From JANQRA01 sp035762545 (GTDB lineage Bacteria; Actinomycetota; Acidimicrobiia; Spongiisociales; ZC4RG35): a stretch of 64,000 bases of DNA. Positions 44,052-52,435 of this stretch are shown here, in pieces. Within the stretch, counting starts at the first letter, position 1, and each line of letters opens with the position of its first letter. The stretch is taken from the NCBI GenBank assembly GCA_035762545.1, contig DASTOM010000041.1:1-64000 (forward strand). The letters are read 5' to 3'. The position numbers and the translations under genes are program-made. The notes under the pieces are model-generated. The model was given only the letters and a program-made list of their open reading frames with translations. It searched no databases and was not told where the DNA came from.

Positions 44052-44937
44052 ACACGCCGGCCAGAGCAGCGCCCACCGCTCCCGCGAACCGCCCGAAGCT
44101 GGCAGGCACGATCTCGATTCGCTCGGTCGGGACCAGCGTCACCCGCGACTTGACCGCTCTCGTGATCGGGCCCAAGACGAGGTCACCTGCCTCGGCGATT
44201 CCGCCCCCGACGACTATCACGTCGGGGCCGAACATCGTCACCACGTTGGCCAAACCGATGCCCAGGAAGTCAGCCATCTGCGCCACTGCAGCGACGCACC
44301 TCGTGTCGCCGTTGCGCGCCCCATCGAATACCTCGGAGGCGGTGGACTTCCCGGCGTTGGAGGCCAACACATCAGCCCGGACGAGGGCCTCGACACACCC
44401 CCGGTTGCCGCACCCACACAAAGGACCGTCGGGCAGAACGGTCTGATGGCCGAGCTCACCCGCAACACCGAACGCCCCGCGATGGAGACGACCGTCGATC
44501 ATCAGGCCACCGCCGACACCGGTGCCCAGGGTTATGCAAGCCACCGTGGAGTGGCCCTTCCCCGCACCGAGTATGCCTTCGGCGAGGGTGAAGGCCCGCG
44601 CATCGTTGACCATCCAGGTGTCCATGCCGAGAGCACCTGCGACGCGGTCACGTAGCGGATACCCGAGCCACTCCCCGGGAAGGTTGGGAAACAGGACGAT
44701 CGTCCCGTGCTCGGGGTCGAAGTGCCCGGGGACTCCCAAACCGAGCGTCTGGGCTTCGTACTCCTTCGCGACCGGCGATCCGACGGCTACGAGGTTGGCG
44801 GCAACGGCGTCCGGCCCATCGGCGGCTCCCGTCTCCACCGACTCCCGGCTGACCACCTCGATGGCCTCGTCGTCGCGGGAGACGACGGCCACCTTGATGT
44901 TGGTGCCTCCGAGATCGAGACCGAGATGGAAGGTCAT
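44041..44937 (-). CDS. ROK-family sugar kinase
   Basis: A 298-aa ROK kinase with the nucleotide-binding LGLDLGGTNIKVAVV, sugar-contacting VNDARAFTLAE, TLGTGVGGGLMIDGRLHRGAFGVAGELGH and the zinc motif CGCGNRGCVEAL. Family members phosphorylate glucose, N-acetylglucosamine, ManNAc or fructose, mostly at O6. It follows the GntR regulator in an ATGA overlap, so regulator and kinase are one operon. Confidence 0.92.
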   Translation of the reverse strand: MTFHLGLDLGGTNIKVAVVSRDDEAIEVVSRESVETGAADGPDAVAANLVAVGSPVAKEYEAQTLGLGVPGHFDPEHGTIVLFPNLPGEWLGYPLRDRVAGALGMDTWMVNDARAFTLAEGILGAGKGHSTVACITLGTGVGGGLMIDGRLHRGAFGVAGELGHQTVLPDGPLCGCGNRGCVEALVRADVLASNAGKSTASEVFDGARNGDTRCVAAVAQMADFLGIGLANVVTMFGPDVIVVGGGIAEAGDLVLGPITRAVKSRVTLVPTERIEIVPASFGRFAGAVGAALAGVFRP

Positions 44938-45674
44938 GTCGGCTCGTCGCCGCGTCGGAGGACCGCACGGAAGGTGTAGCGACTGGCGGCATATCTCGTC
45001 TCGGTCCGCTCCAGGGCCTCGTTCTGATGGTCGTAGATCGTCCGACGCTCCGAGATGATGATCCCACTGGGAGACAGCCCGAGCAGATCTCGTTCTCGCT
45101 TGGTGGCACGACGGGCGCTCACCTCGGCGTGAGCCTCGGTCGGTCGGCGGCCAACCGCTCGGAATGCGTCGTGTAACGACCCGTTCTCGAAGCCTTCATG
45201 CAGCGAGGCCGCCAGTGCCCGGGGCATGGCCACCCTCTCGATCGCCATCGGTTTCTCGTCGGCGAGACGCAGCCGCTCCAGCACGAAGACGGTCTCGCCA
45301 TAGTCCAGACCCAAGGCCTCCCGTTCGTCGTCGCTGGGAGCGACCTCGCCCATCTCCAGGGTCTCGCTGGAGGCGATCATGCCTCTTGCCTTCATCGACC
45401 CGGTGAACGACAGCGGCGATCCCAGGTCTCGGGGGACCGGCTGGTTCCGAACGAAAGTGCCGGCGCCGCGACGTCGTTCGATGCTGCCTTCGGCCGCCAC
45501 CAGCTGCACCGCCTGACGGGCAGTCATCCGCGAGACGTTGAACTGGGCGCACAGCTCGGCTTCGGAGGGAAGCCGATCACCCTGTGCCGCCGTGGATATG
45601 ACATCCCTCAGGTAGTCGGCGATCAGCTCGTACCGGGCCGGTCTTCCCTTGGTCATCGGTGGTTCGCTCGACAT
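44934..45674 (-). CDS. GntR/HutC-subfamily transcription regulator (UTRA domain)
   Basis: The 246-aa regulator has an N-terminal winged helix (RYELIADYLRDVISTAAQGDRLPSEAELCAQFNVSRMTARQAVQLV) and hairpin GSIERRRGAGTFV, then a UTRA effector domain (GSPLSFTGSMKARGMIAS...RRTIYDHQ). The UTRA fold typically senses phosphorylated sugars such as GlcNAc-6-P or GlcN-6-P. ATG 45674 is 6 nt outside a 20-bp palindrome and has no SD, so the regulator probably represses itself, the divergent SIS gene, and the other TGTMTAKACA promoters. Confidence 0.92.
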   Translation of the reverse strand: MSSEPPMTKGRPARYELIADYLRDVISTAAQGDRLPSEAELCAQFNVSRMTARQAVQLVAAEGSIERRRGAGTFVRNQPVPRDLGSPLSFTGSMKARGMIASSETLEMGEVAPSDDEREALGLDYGETVFVLERLRLADEKPMAIERVAMPRALAASLHEGFENGSLHDAFRAVGRRPTEAHAEVSARRATKRERDLLGLSPSGIIISERRTIYDHQNEALERTETRYAASRYTFRAVLRRGDEPT

Positions 45675-45680
45675 CCCAAG

Positions 45681-45700
45681 GCAAATGTATATACATTTGC
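45681..45700. promoter_or_regulatory. Perfect 20-bp palindromic operator between divergent gntR and SIS genes
   Basis: GCAAATGTATATACATTTGC is a perfect palindrome. It is exactly centred: 6 nt separate each edge from the start codons at 45674 (minus, ATG) and 45707 (plus, GTG). It contains TACATT on both strands, each 9 nt from a start codon, so repressor binding would cover both -10 elements. Confidence 0.8.
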
Positions 45701-45706
45701 GCTCAT

Positions 45707-46531
45707 GTGTCCACGACGGAAGCCACCGCTTCGATGAGCAGCCTCGGCAGCTGGACCGCGGCAGCACGTGGTCTGCTCGACCACCTCGAAGACACACAGA
45801 TGGAGGCGATCGAACAGGCGGCCCAATGGAGTGCTCGTGCCATCGCTGGTGGAGGTCTGGTTCATCTGTTCGGCTCCGGTCATTCCCGCATCCCCGTCGA
45901 GGAGATGTTTCCACGCTACGGATCGTTCCCCGGGTTTCATCCGATGGTCGAGCTGTCGATGACATTTCACACTCAGGTCGTCGGCAGCAACGGTCAGCCC
46001 CAGGCCATGTTCATCGAGCGCATGCCCGGGCTCGCCGAGGTGATCCTGTCCGGGTTCAGCTTCGGTGACCTGGATGTGATGATGATCTTCAGCGCCTCCG
46101 GTAGGGCGGCAGTGCCGATCGAGATGGCGTTGGGCGCCACCAGCCGAGGGATGAAGGTCGTTGCCGTCACGTCCGTGGCCGAGAGTTCTGCCCAGGCGGC
46201 CACGCACGACTCGGGTAAACGACTCTCCGAGATCGCCGATCTCGTGATCGACATCGGCACGCCACCTGGCGATGCCCTGGTGACGATCGACTCTCTGGAC
46301 ACTCCGATCGGGCCCGGGTCCACACTGGCCAATGCCGCGGTGGTCAATGAGATCAAGGTGCGGACTGCCGAATTGCTGGTTGCGGCAGGCACTCCGCCAA
46401 CCGTGCTCACCGCAGCATCGCTCGTGGGTGACGTCCGATCAGCGGACCTTTTCGACCGGGCCTACGCCGAGCATGCCCGACGGTTGGCCCGGATCCTTCA
46501 GCGTCCTGATCCCGGTGCCGACCGAGCCTGA
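45707..46531 (+). CDS. SIS-domain sugar-phosphate isomerase-type protein
   Basis: A 274-aa SIS protein of the UPF0309-like type: GGGLVHLFGSGHSRIPVEEMFPRYGSFPG, MMIFSASGRAAVPIEMAL, VVAVTSVAES and the C-terminal LANAAVVNEIKVRTAELL. SIS folds bind phosphosugars and isomerise or regulate. GTG 45707 fits the symmetric promoter; ATG 45734 gives an N-terminus closer to the usual family start, so the start is open. Regulated with gntR through the shared palindrome. Confidence 0.85.
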   Translation: MSTTEATASMSSLGSWTAAARGLLDHLEDTQMEAIEQAAQWSARAIAGGGLVHLFGSGHSRIPVEEMFPRYGSFPGFHPMVELSMTFHTQVVGSNGQPQAMFIERMPGLAEVILSGFSFGDLDVMMIFSASGRAAVPIEMALGATSRGMKVVAVTSVAESSAQAATHDSGKRLSEIADLVIDIGTPPGDALVTIDSLDTPIGPGSTLANAAVVNEIKVRTAELLVAAGTPPTVLTAASLVGDVRSADLFDRAYAEHARRLARILQRPDPGADRA

Positions 46532-46570
46532 GTATCGCCGATCATGGTGGTGAACTCTTCGATAACTCGG

Positions 46571-46589
46571 CATAAGTCGGACACTTATG
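46571..46589. promoter_or_regulatory. Inverted repeat upstream of ROK repressor, candidate operator
   Basis: CATAAGT-cggac-ACTTATG, a perfect 7-bp inverted repeat with a 5-nt centre, lies just upstream of a -35-like TTGACG (46593-46598). It differs from the TGTMTAKACA sites, so a separate factor, likely the ROK repressor encoded next, would bind it. Confidence 0.5.
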
Positions 46590-46592
46590 CTC

Positions 46593-46621
46593 TTGACGCA
46601 TGCAAAAGTTTCTGGCATTGT
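46593..46621 (+). promoter_or_regulatory. Candidate promoter of the ROK repressor
   Basis: TTGACG (46593-46598) and CATTGT (46616-46621) with a 17-nt spacer; the GTG start codon at 46631 is 9 nt downstream and lacks an SD, consistent with a leaderless or nearly leaderless mRNA. Confidence 0.4.
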
Positions 46622-46630
46622 GGTCTAACT

Positions 46631-47815
46631 GTGACTGGTGAGGACAGGGTCTCGCGACCCGGAGTCGAGACTCCGGGCGATCTCCTCTCCCTGATCCGTT
46701 CCGGTGAAGCCACGACCCGTGGTCAGTTGATCGAGATCACGGGTCTGGCTCGCTCCACGGTCGCACAACGTGTCGACGCCCTCATCAGCTCGGGTCTCGT
46801 CGTCGAGGCCGGTGAGGCAGAGTCGACCGGGGGACGCCCGCCCACCCTTCTCGGCTTCAACGACGACGCCGGTGTGGTCCTCGTCGCCGACTTCGGCGCC
46901 ACCCACTCGCGGATCGCGGTCACCAACCTCGGTGCGGACGTGCTCGTCGACCAGACCGCAGAGATCGACATCAACGCCGGGCCCGAGGAGGTCCTGGGCT
47001 GGCTGGAGACCGCACTCGGCGCCCTCTTGGCCGAGTCCGGTCACAGCATCGAAGACGTCAAGGGGATCGGAGTGGGCCTGCCCGGCCCCGTCGACTTCGA
47101 CCGCGGCGTCGCCGTCCACCCCCCGATCATGGCGGGTTGGCACGAGTACCCGGTCGCCGAGCGTCTCGGTCAGCGCTTCGGAGTCCCGGTCCTGATCGAC
47201 AACGACGTCAACATCATGGCTCTCGGAGAGCAATGGGCGATGACTTCGCGTGTGTCGGACTTCATCTACCTCAAGGTCGGGACCGGTATCGGCTCCGGTC
47301 TCATCCTCGGTGGACGCATCCACAGGGGCGCACACGGTGCTGCTGGCGACATCGGCCATGTTCAGGCCGCCGACGAGGAGATCGTGTGTCGCTGTGGCAA
47401 CAACGGATGTCTCGAGGCCGCGGCGAGCGGTGCGGCACTCGCCGCGGCGTTGGGTCTGAGGGGCAGCCGGGAGGTGGTGCAGGCAGTCCGCGAAGGAGAC
47501 AAGGAAGCCAGCCGTGCCGTCCGCGAGGCGGGTCGTCTCATCGGTGAGGTGCTCGCCGGGACTGTGAATCTTCTCAACCCGGCCCTGATAGTGGTCGGTG
47601 GCGACATGGCCGCAGCCGAGCAGCAACTGTTGGCCGGGATACGCGAGGTCGTCTACCGCCGCTCGACGGCACTCTCCACGACGGATCTCCAGATCACCAC
47701 GTCGAGTCTTGGCGATCGGGCCGGGGTGACCGGCGCCGCAGCGATGGTCATCGACCACCTGCTGGCGCCCGAGTCGATCTCTCAGGCTCTCGCCACGAAG
47801 GGCTGGCTCGTATGA
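46631..47815 (+). CDS. ROK-family transcriptional repressor
   Basis: A ~394-aa NagC/XylR-like regulator. The N-terminal winged helix (LLSLIRSGEATTRGQLIEITGLARSTVAQRVDALISSGLV) precedes a ROK domain with VLVADFGATHSRIAV (the kinase GGT motif replaced by GAT), GVGLPGPVDFDRG, VGTGIGSGLILGGRIHRGAHG and zinc motif CRCGNNGCLEAA. GTG 46631 is chosen because the promoter-like elements end just before it. It precedes the ribose-type importer, which it probably controls. Confidence 0.9.
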   Translation: MTGEDRVSRPGVETPGDLLSLIRSGEATTRGQLIEITGLARSTVAQRVDALISSGLVVEAGEAESTGGRPPTLLGFNDDAGVVLVADFGATHSRIAVTNLGADVLVDQTAEIDINAGPEEVLGWLETALGALLAESGHSIEDVKGIGVGLPGPVDFDRGVAVHPPIMAGWHEYPVAERLGQRFGVPVLIDNDVNIMALGEQWAMTSRVSDFIYLKVGTGIGSGLILGGRIHRGAHGAAGDIGHVQAADEEIVCRCGNNGCLEAAASGAALAAALGLRGSREVVQAVREGDKEASRAVREAGRLIGEVLAGTVNLLNPALIVVGGDMAAAEQQLLAGIREVVYRRSTALSTTDLQITTSSLGDRAGVTGAAAMVIDHLLAPESISQALATKGWLV

Positions 47816-47876
47816 GCCGGCCCGAAACGCAATCAGCCAAACAAGCCGCGAGAGCGGCGCTGGACAAGGAGGAAAT

Positions 47877-48914
47877 ATGAACAAGAGAACGGGTCTGCGT
47901 CTCGCAGCCCTTCTCGGGGCCATGGCGCTCGTAGTCGCTGCCTGTGGTGACGATTCGGGCGAAGGCGGGGACGACGAGTTCGTCCTCGGCGTGAGCAACA
48001 CCCTGGTGGGTAACGGCTGGCGTGAGCAGATGATCTGCTCGATCTACGCCGAAGCCTCGGCCAGCGGTGTCGTCTCCGAGGTGGTCACTATCAACGAGAA
48101 CGGTGGTCCGACCGAGCAGATCGCGGCGATCGAGTCGCTGATCAGCCAGGGTGTCGATGCCATCATCCTCAACCCCACGGATCCGACCGCACTCAACGAT
48201 GCGATCGGTGAGGCCATCGCTCAGGACATCGTGGTCGTGTCGGTCGACTCGGCCGTCACCGCCGAAGGTGTCTACAACGTCACCAACGACCAGGAGGCAT
48301 ACGGATACCTCGGTGCGAAGTGGTTGTTCGAGGAGCTCGGAGGCGCCGGGACCGTCGCCTATATGCGTGGCATCGACGGTGTACCCGCCGACACAGACCG
48401 CGACACCGGATTCCAGCGGGCCCTCTCCGAGTATCCCGACATCGAAGTCGTGTCTGAGGTGTTCACCGGATGGGACGGCGCCGCCGGCGGCGAGCTCGCC
48501 CTCGACATCCTGACGACCACCGAAGTCGACGGGATCTGGACCTCTGGCATCGACCTCACCGTCGTCGACCAGTTCGAGGTGGCGAACGTCGATCCGGTGC
48601 CGGTCGTGGGAGCCGACAACAACGGCTTCATCGCCCAGATGATCGACGGACAACCCGGTGTGGCCGTCACCAACCCGCCAGCCATCGGTGGTGTCGGTAC
48701 CTCGATAGCGATCTCGGCCCTCCAGGGCGAGTCGCCGGAGAGCACAACGCTGCTGACCCCAGCGACGTTCTCGTTCGAGGACACCGACCAGCTCGAGGAG
48801 CTGTACGACCCCGATCAGAACGAGTGGTGGAGCACCTATGTCGAGATCGATCCCTACACGAGCTACGAAGCTGCCGATGTGACTGCCTGTCAGGCACCCG
48901 GCGCGGATAGCTAG
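47877..48914 (+). CDS. Ribose/galactose-type sugar-binding lipoprotein
   Basis: A 345-aa periplasmic-binding-protein family member (PBP1, Peripla_BP_4 type): signal peptide with lipobox VAAC (Cys ~23), VLGVSNTLVGNGWREQMIC, LISQGVDAIILNPTDPTALNDAI, VVSVDSAV, and a hinge region. ATG 47877 follows AAGGAGG. Sugar ligand unknown. First gene of the importer operon; a strong hairpin follows, which would keep its level above that of the membrane subunits. Confidence 0.92.
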   Translation: MNKRTGLRLAALLGAMALVVAACGDDSGEGGDDEFVLGVSNTLVGNGWREQMICSIYAEASASGVVSEVVTINENGGPTEQIAAIESLISQGVDAIILNPTDPTALNDAIGEAIAQDIVVVSVDSAVTAEGVYNVTNDQEAYGYLGAKWLFEELGGAGTVAYMRGIDGVPADTDRDTGFQRALSEYPDIEVVSEVFTGWDGAAGGELALDILTTTEVDGIWTSGIDLTVVDQFEVANVDPVPVVGADNNGFIAQMIDGQPGVAVTNPPAIGGVGTSIAISALQGESPESTTLLTPATFSFEDTDQLEELYDPDQNEWWSTYVEIDPYTSYEAADVTACQAPGADS

Positions 48915-48924
48915 AAATAGCTGA

Positions 48925-48955
48925 TGGTGGGGCGCCGATCATCGGCGCCCCACCA
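48925..48955 (+). terminator. Strong hairpin between binding protein and ATPase genes
   Basis: GGTGGGGCGCCGAT (48926-48939) and ATCGGCGCCCCACC (48941-48954) are perfect complements; realistic folding is a 12-13-bp stem with a small loop, 11 nt past the binding-protein stop. No U-tract; probably a partial terminator or 3'-end stabiliser. Confidence 0.7.
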
Positions 48956-48963
48956 CCACACCG

Positions 48964-50436
48964 ATGGAACAGGTTCCCCTTCTAGAAGCGCGCGGCATCG
49001 CCAAGAGTTTTGGCGCCGTGGTCGCGCTTCGGTCGGCAGATCTCGTCGTCATGCCCGGCGAGGTCCACGCATTGCTCGGGGCCAACGGCGCCGGCAAGAG
49101 CACTCTCGTCAAGATCCTTTCAGGTGTGTTCCCGGCCGATTCCGGATCCGTTCAGGTCAACGGGGTCGAGGCCCGGATCGGGAGCCCCGTCGACGCGATG
49201 GCGTCGGGGCTCGCCACCGTCTTCCAGGATCCGGCTCTGATCCCGGACCTGACAATCGAACAGAACTTTCGTCTCACCGATGTCGACCTCGATGTCGTTC
49301 GCGGCTGGCTCGATCAGATGGAGGTCGAGAACATCGACTTCGGACGTCTGGTCAAGGGCATGCCACTCGAGACCCTGCGACTCCTCGACCTGGCGCGAGC
49401 ACTCGCGCACGACCCACAGCTCCTGCTTCTCGATGAGATCACGGCTGCCTTGCCCGCCGACCACGCGGAAAAGGTCTTTGATGTCATGGACAAGTTGACT
49501 GCCATGGGTCGGTCTGTCCTCTTCATCACCCACCGACTCGCCGAGGTGCTCCGTGTCTGCGATCGCGCCACGGTCCTGCGGGACGGGCGGAAGGTGGCGG
49601 AGGTGGAGCCCAAGGCGAAGGGCGAAGCGGCTCTCCTCGAAGCCATGGTTGGCAAAGAGGTCAAGGCCGAATACCAGGACCCCGAGCAACGCGTCGTCCC
49701 CGCCGACGCGCCGGTGGCACTCGAGGCCATCGATCTCCACTCACGTGGGAAGGTGAACGGGGCGTCCCTGTCGGTGCGAGCCGGTGAGATCCTGGGTATC
49801 GCCGCGCTGGAGGGACAGGGTCAGGATCGTCTCTTCGAGTTGCTCTCAGGTGATCGCCAGCCGGAATCGGGCGAGATCCTCGTGCATGGCGAGCCGATGA
49901 GAGCGCGCTCTCCCTTCGACGCCATCGCCAGGGGCGTGGTGTCGGTCCCCGCTGACCGTCTCCACGCGCTTCTTCCCCAACGCTCGGTCAGGGAGAACCT
50001 GACAGTCCCGCTGTACAACCGGGTGAGACACTGGTTCGGGCTCGCCAGGAACGAGAAGGAGAGGGCCGCCAGCGCGGTAGACCGACTCGACATCGACACC
50101 CGGGCCCAGAGCCAGGTGAGGCGTCTGTCGGGTGGGAACCAGCAGAAGGTCGTCCTTGGCCGTTGGCTCGCCTCCGGATTCAACACGTTGTTGTGCTTCG
50201 ACCCGACCCGCGGGATCGACATCCAGACCAAACGACAGATCTACGACCTGCTGCGTGAGCTCGCCGACCAGGGCAACGCGATCGTCCTCTACACGTCCGA
50301 GCTTCCCGAGATCCCACTGGTCTGCGATCGGGTGCTGGTCCTCTACAACGGTGAAGTGGTCCACTCCCAGGACGCATACTCGGCAACCGAGGAGAAGCTG
50401 CTCAGCGCGGCACACGGTCTGGCGGGGGCGTCATGA
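48964..50436 (+). CDS. Sugar ABC importer ATPase, duplicated NBD (RbsA/MglA-like) with one degenerate site
   Basis: A 490-aa protein with two NBDs. NBD1 has an intact Walker A GANGAGKSTLVKIL and Walker B LLLLDEITAAL, but its signature is replaced by GMPLETLRLLDLARALA. NBD2 keeps the signature LSGGNQQKVVLGRWL, yet its Walker B reads LLCFDPTRGID, lacking the Asp-Glu pair, and its P-loop is non-canonical, as is common in this family. Thus one composite ATP site (NBD1 Walker A/B + NBD2 signature) looks complete and the other dead. Overlaps the first permease by ATGA. Confidence 0.92.
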   Translation: MEQVPLLEARGIAKSFGAVVALRSADLVVMPGEVHALLGANGAGKSTLVKILSGVFPADSGSVQVNGVEARIGSPVDAMASGLATVFQDPALIPDLTIEQNFRLTDVDLDVVRGWLDQMEVENIDFGRLVKGMPLETLRLLDLARALAHDPQLLLLDEITAALPADHAEKVFDVMDKLTAMGRSVLFITHRLAEVLRVCDRATVLRDGRKVAEVEPKAKGEAALLEAMVGKEVKAEYQDPEQRVVPADAPVALEAIDLHSRGKVNGASLSVRAGEILGIAALEGQGQDRLFELLSGDRQPESGEILVHGEPMRARSPFDAIARGVVSVPADRLHALLPQRSVRENLTVPLYNRVRHWFGLARNEKERAASAVDRLDIDTRAQSQVRRLSGGNQQKVVLGRWLASGFNTLLCFDPTRGIDIQTKRQIYDLLRELADQGNAIVLYTSELPEIPLVCDRVLVLYNGEVVHSQDAYSATEEKLLSAAHGLAGAS

Positions 50437-51443
50437 CCACGCTCGAGGCGAAGACGGCGACCGATACCGGTCGGTTCCAGGGGTGGTGGTCGAGCCATGG
50501 ATGGACCGCTGGAGTCTGGGTACTCATGTTCGTCCTCATCGCCTGGTACGCCGCCTTGATCCCGAAGTTCGGCGCATTCCAGGTGAACTCGATCGTCAAG
50601 AACTCGCTGCCTCTCGTCATGCTCGCCATCGGCCAGGCCGTGATCGTTATCGGGGGTGGGATCGACCTCGGGATCGGGGCGATGATGGTCCTCGCCAACA
50701 GCGCGGCCGCGGTCTTGATGGACGGCCGGCCGTTCGGCGTGACCCTCGTGATCGCAGTTGGTGTCGTCGTCGCTCTGGCAGTCGCCAACGGTGTCGTCGG
50801 TTGGATCATCTCCGTTTCCCGGGTCCCCGACATCGTGGTCACCCTCGCCACCGGTTTCATCTACGGTGGTCTCGCCCTGTTGATCCTCCCCGGACCGGGG
50901 GGAAGCACCTCCGAGGGGATGCGCTACATATTCACCGGATCGGCCGGTGGTGTCGGGTCCAACTTCGTTCCCCCCGTGTTGGTCGTGACGGTGGTGACGG
51001 TCGTGGTCGCCTGGTATCTCCGGCGAACCCGCCCCGGGCTGTCGATCTATGCGAGCGGCAGCGATCTCAACGCCGCCTACCTGTCCGGTGTGAACACGCA
51101 CCGAACCAAGATCAGGTCGTATGCGATGGGCGGCGGCCTGGCCGGGCTCGCCGGCCTGGCGGTGCTCGCCTTGACCAACGTGGGTGACCCCAGGTTCGCC
51201 GTGGGCTCCGCCGCCACCCTGCAGAGCGTCGCCGCCATCGTGATCGGTGGTATCGCTCTCACCGGTGGAGTCGGGTCCGTGGTGGGAGTGGTGGCGGCCG
51301 CCATCATCGTCTTCTTCCTCGACCTTCTCCTCGTGGCAGTCGGGTTCGACTCCAACACCGCCCAGGTGGTGCAGGGAGCATTGATCGTGGCGGTGATGAT
51401 GGTCGGTGGCCTCCTCGAGGTGCGTCGGAGGAGACTCGAATGA
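50433..51443 (+). CDS. Sugar ABC importer permease (RbsC-like) 1
   Basis: A 336-aa permease with ~9-10 hydrophobic helices and the BPD_transp_2 pattern: LPLVMLAIGQAVIVIGGGIDLGIGAMM, VSRVPDIVVTLATGFIYGGLALLI, and AYLSGVNTHRTKIRSYAMGGGLAGLAGL. Cytoplasmic start MTTLEAKTATDTGRFQGWW. Forms a heterodimer with the next gene product. ATGA overlaps at both ends. Confidence 0.92.
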   Translation: MTTLEAKTATDTGRFQGWWSSHGWTAGVWVLMFVLIAWYAALIPKFGAFQVNSIVKNSLPLVMLAIGQAVIVIGGGIDLGIGAMMVLANSAAAVLMDGRPFGVTLVIAVGVVVALAVANGVVGWIISVSRVPDIVVTLATGFIYGGLALLILPGPGGSTSEGMRYIFTGSAGGVGSNFVPPVLVVTVVTVVVAWYLRRTRPGLSIYASGSDLNAAYLSGVNTHRTKIRSYAMGGGLAGLAGLAVLALTNVGDPRFAVGSAATLQSVAAIVIGGIALTGGVGSVVGVVAAAIIVFFLDLLLVAVGFDSNTAQVVQGALIVAVMMVGGLLEVRRRRLE

Positions 51444-52435
51444 CGGCTCTCGACACTCGCCCGCCCGAGGAGGCGCCAGAGACGAGACGATCCCTTTCGG
51501 AGATGTTCCAGCGCCGCCCCCTGCTGATGATGGGTGCGATCTGGATCGTCCTGATCCTCGTCACCGGATTGATCCAGCCGAACTACCTGAGCTTCGGCGG
51601 GATGCGGAACATGGTGCTCATCGCAGCGCCCCTCGGCATCATGGCCGGTGCGCAGACGATCCTCATGCTCACCGGTGGGATCGATCTCTCGGTGGGAATG
51701 ATCGCCACGGCCGCGGCGTACGTCGCCGCCTTCCAAGCCAACGGGACCGTCGCCATCCTGGTGGGTCTGGGTGTGGCGGCAGTGATCGGATTCGTCAACG
51801 GAGTCGGAGTCGGTGTGTTCAAAGTGAACCCGCTGATCATGACACTGGCTATGTCGGCGATACTCGTCGGGACCCTGACATATCTCGCCCAGAACGTGTT
51901 CCGGGGATCGGCAGACCCTGCCGGCATCATCACCACGATCGGGGCTGGATCGATCTTCGGCAATCGGCTGCCCTGGTCGGCGATTCTCTGGGCGGCCATC
52001 GCAGCCGGAATCATCTACATGCTGCGTCGCACCGGCTTCGGCAGACTTCTCTACGCATCCGGTGACAACCCGGTAGCCGTTCGGCTCAGTGGTGTGCGTC
52101 TGTGGCAGGTCCACATCCTCGCCTACACCCTTGCCGGGGTCCTCGCCGGCATCGCGGGCATCCTCCTGTTGGGCCGTCTCGGAGCCGCCGACCTGAGTCT
52201 CGCTGCCAATGACCTCCTCCCCTCCGTGGCCGCCGCCGTCATCGGTGGCACCTCGATCTTCGGGGGCGTCGGCACGTACAGCGGCACCATCATGGGCGCG
52301 TTGATCCTCTCGGTCATCCAGTCGTTGCTCGGATTCCTCCAGACCGGCCAGGCTGTGCAGAACATCGTCTATGGAGCCATCGTTCTCGGTCTGGCGTGGC
52401 TCTACGCCCGAACCACGAGAGGAACTGGGTCATGA
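51440..52435 (+). CDS. Sugar ABC importer permease (RbsC-like) 2
   Basis: A 331-aa paralogue of the preceding permease: APLGIMAGAQTILMLTGGIDLSVGMIA, FKVNPLIMTLAMSAILVGTLTY, AVRLSGVRLWQVHILAYTLAGVLAGIAGILL. Two different permeases in one operon indicate a heterodimeric channel, as in some autoinducer-2/erythritol-type importers. ATGA overlaps with both neighbours. Confidence 0.92.
   Translation: MTALDTRPPEEAPETRRSLSEMFQRRPLLMMGAIWIVLILVTGLIQPNYLSFGGMRNMVLIAAPLGIMAGAQTILMLTGGIDLSVGMIATAAAYVAAFQANGTVAILVGLGVAAVIGFVNGVGVGVFKVNPLIMTLAMSAILVGTLTYLAQNVFRGSADPAGIITTIGAGSIFGNRLPWSAILWAAIAAGIIYMLRRTGFGRLLYASGDNPVAVRLSGVRLWQVHILAYTLAGVLAGIAGILLLGRLGAADLSLAANDLLPSVAAAVIGGTSIFGGVGTYSGTIMGALILSVIQSLLGFLQTGQAVQNIVYGAIVLGLAWLYARTTRGTGS

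Noticed and set aside
45672..45709. Palindrome as an attachment or recombination site
   Set aside because: It is central to divergent starts next to a GntR gene and there is no integrase, direct repeat or tRNA nearby.
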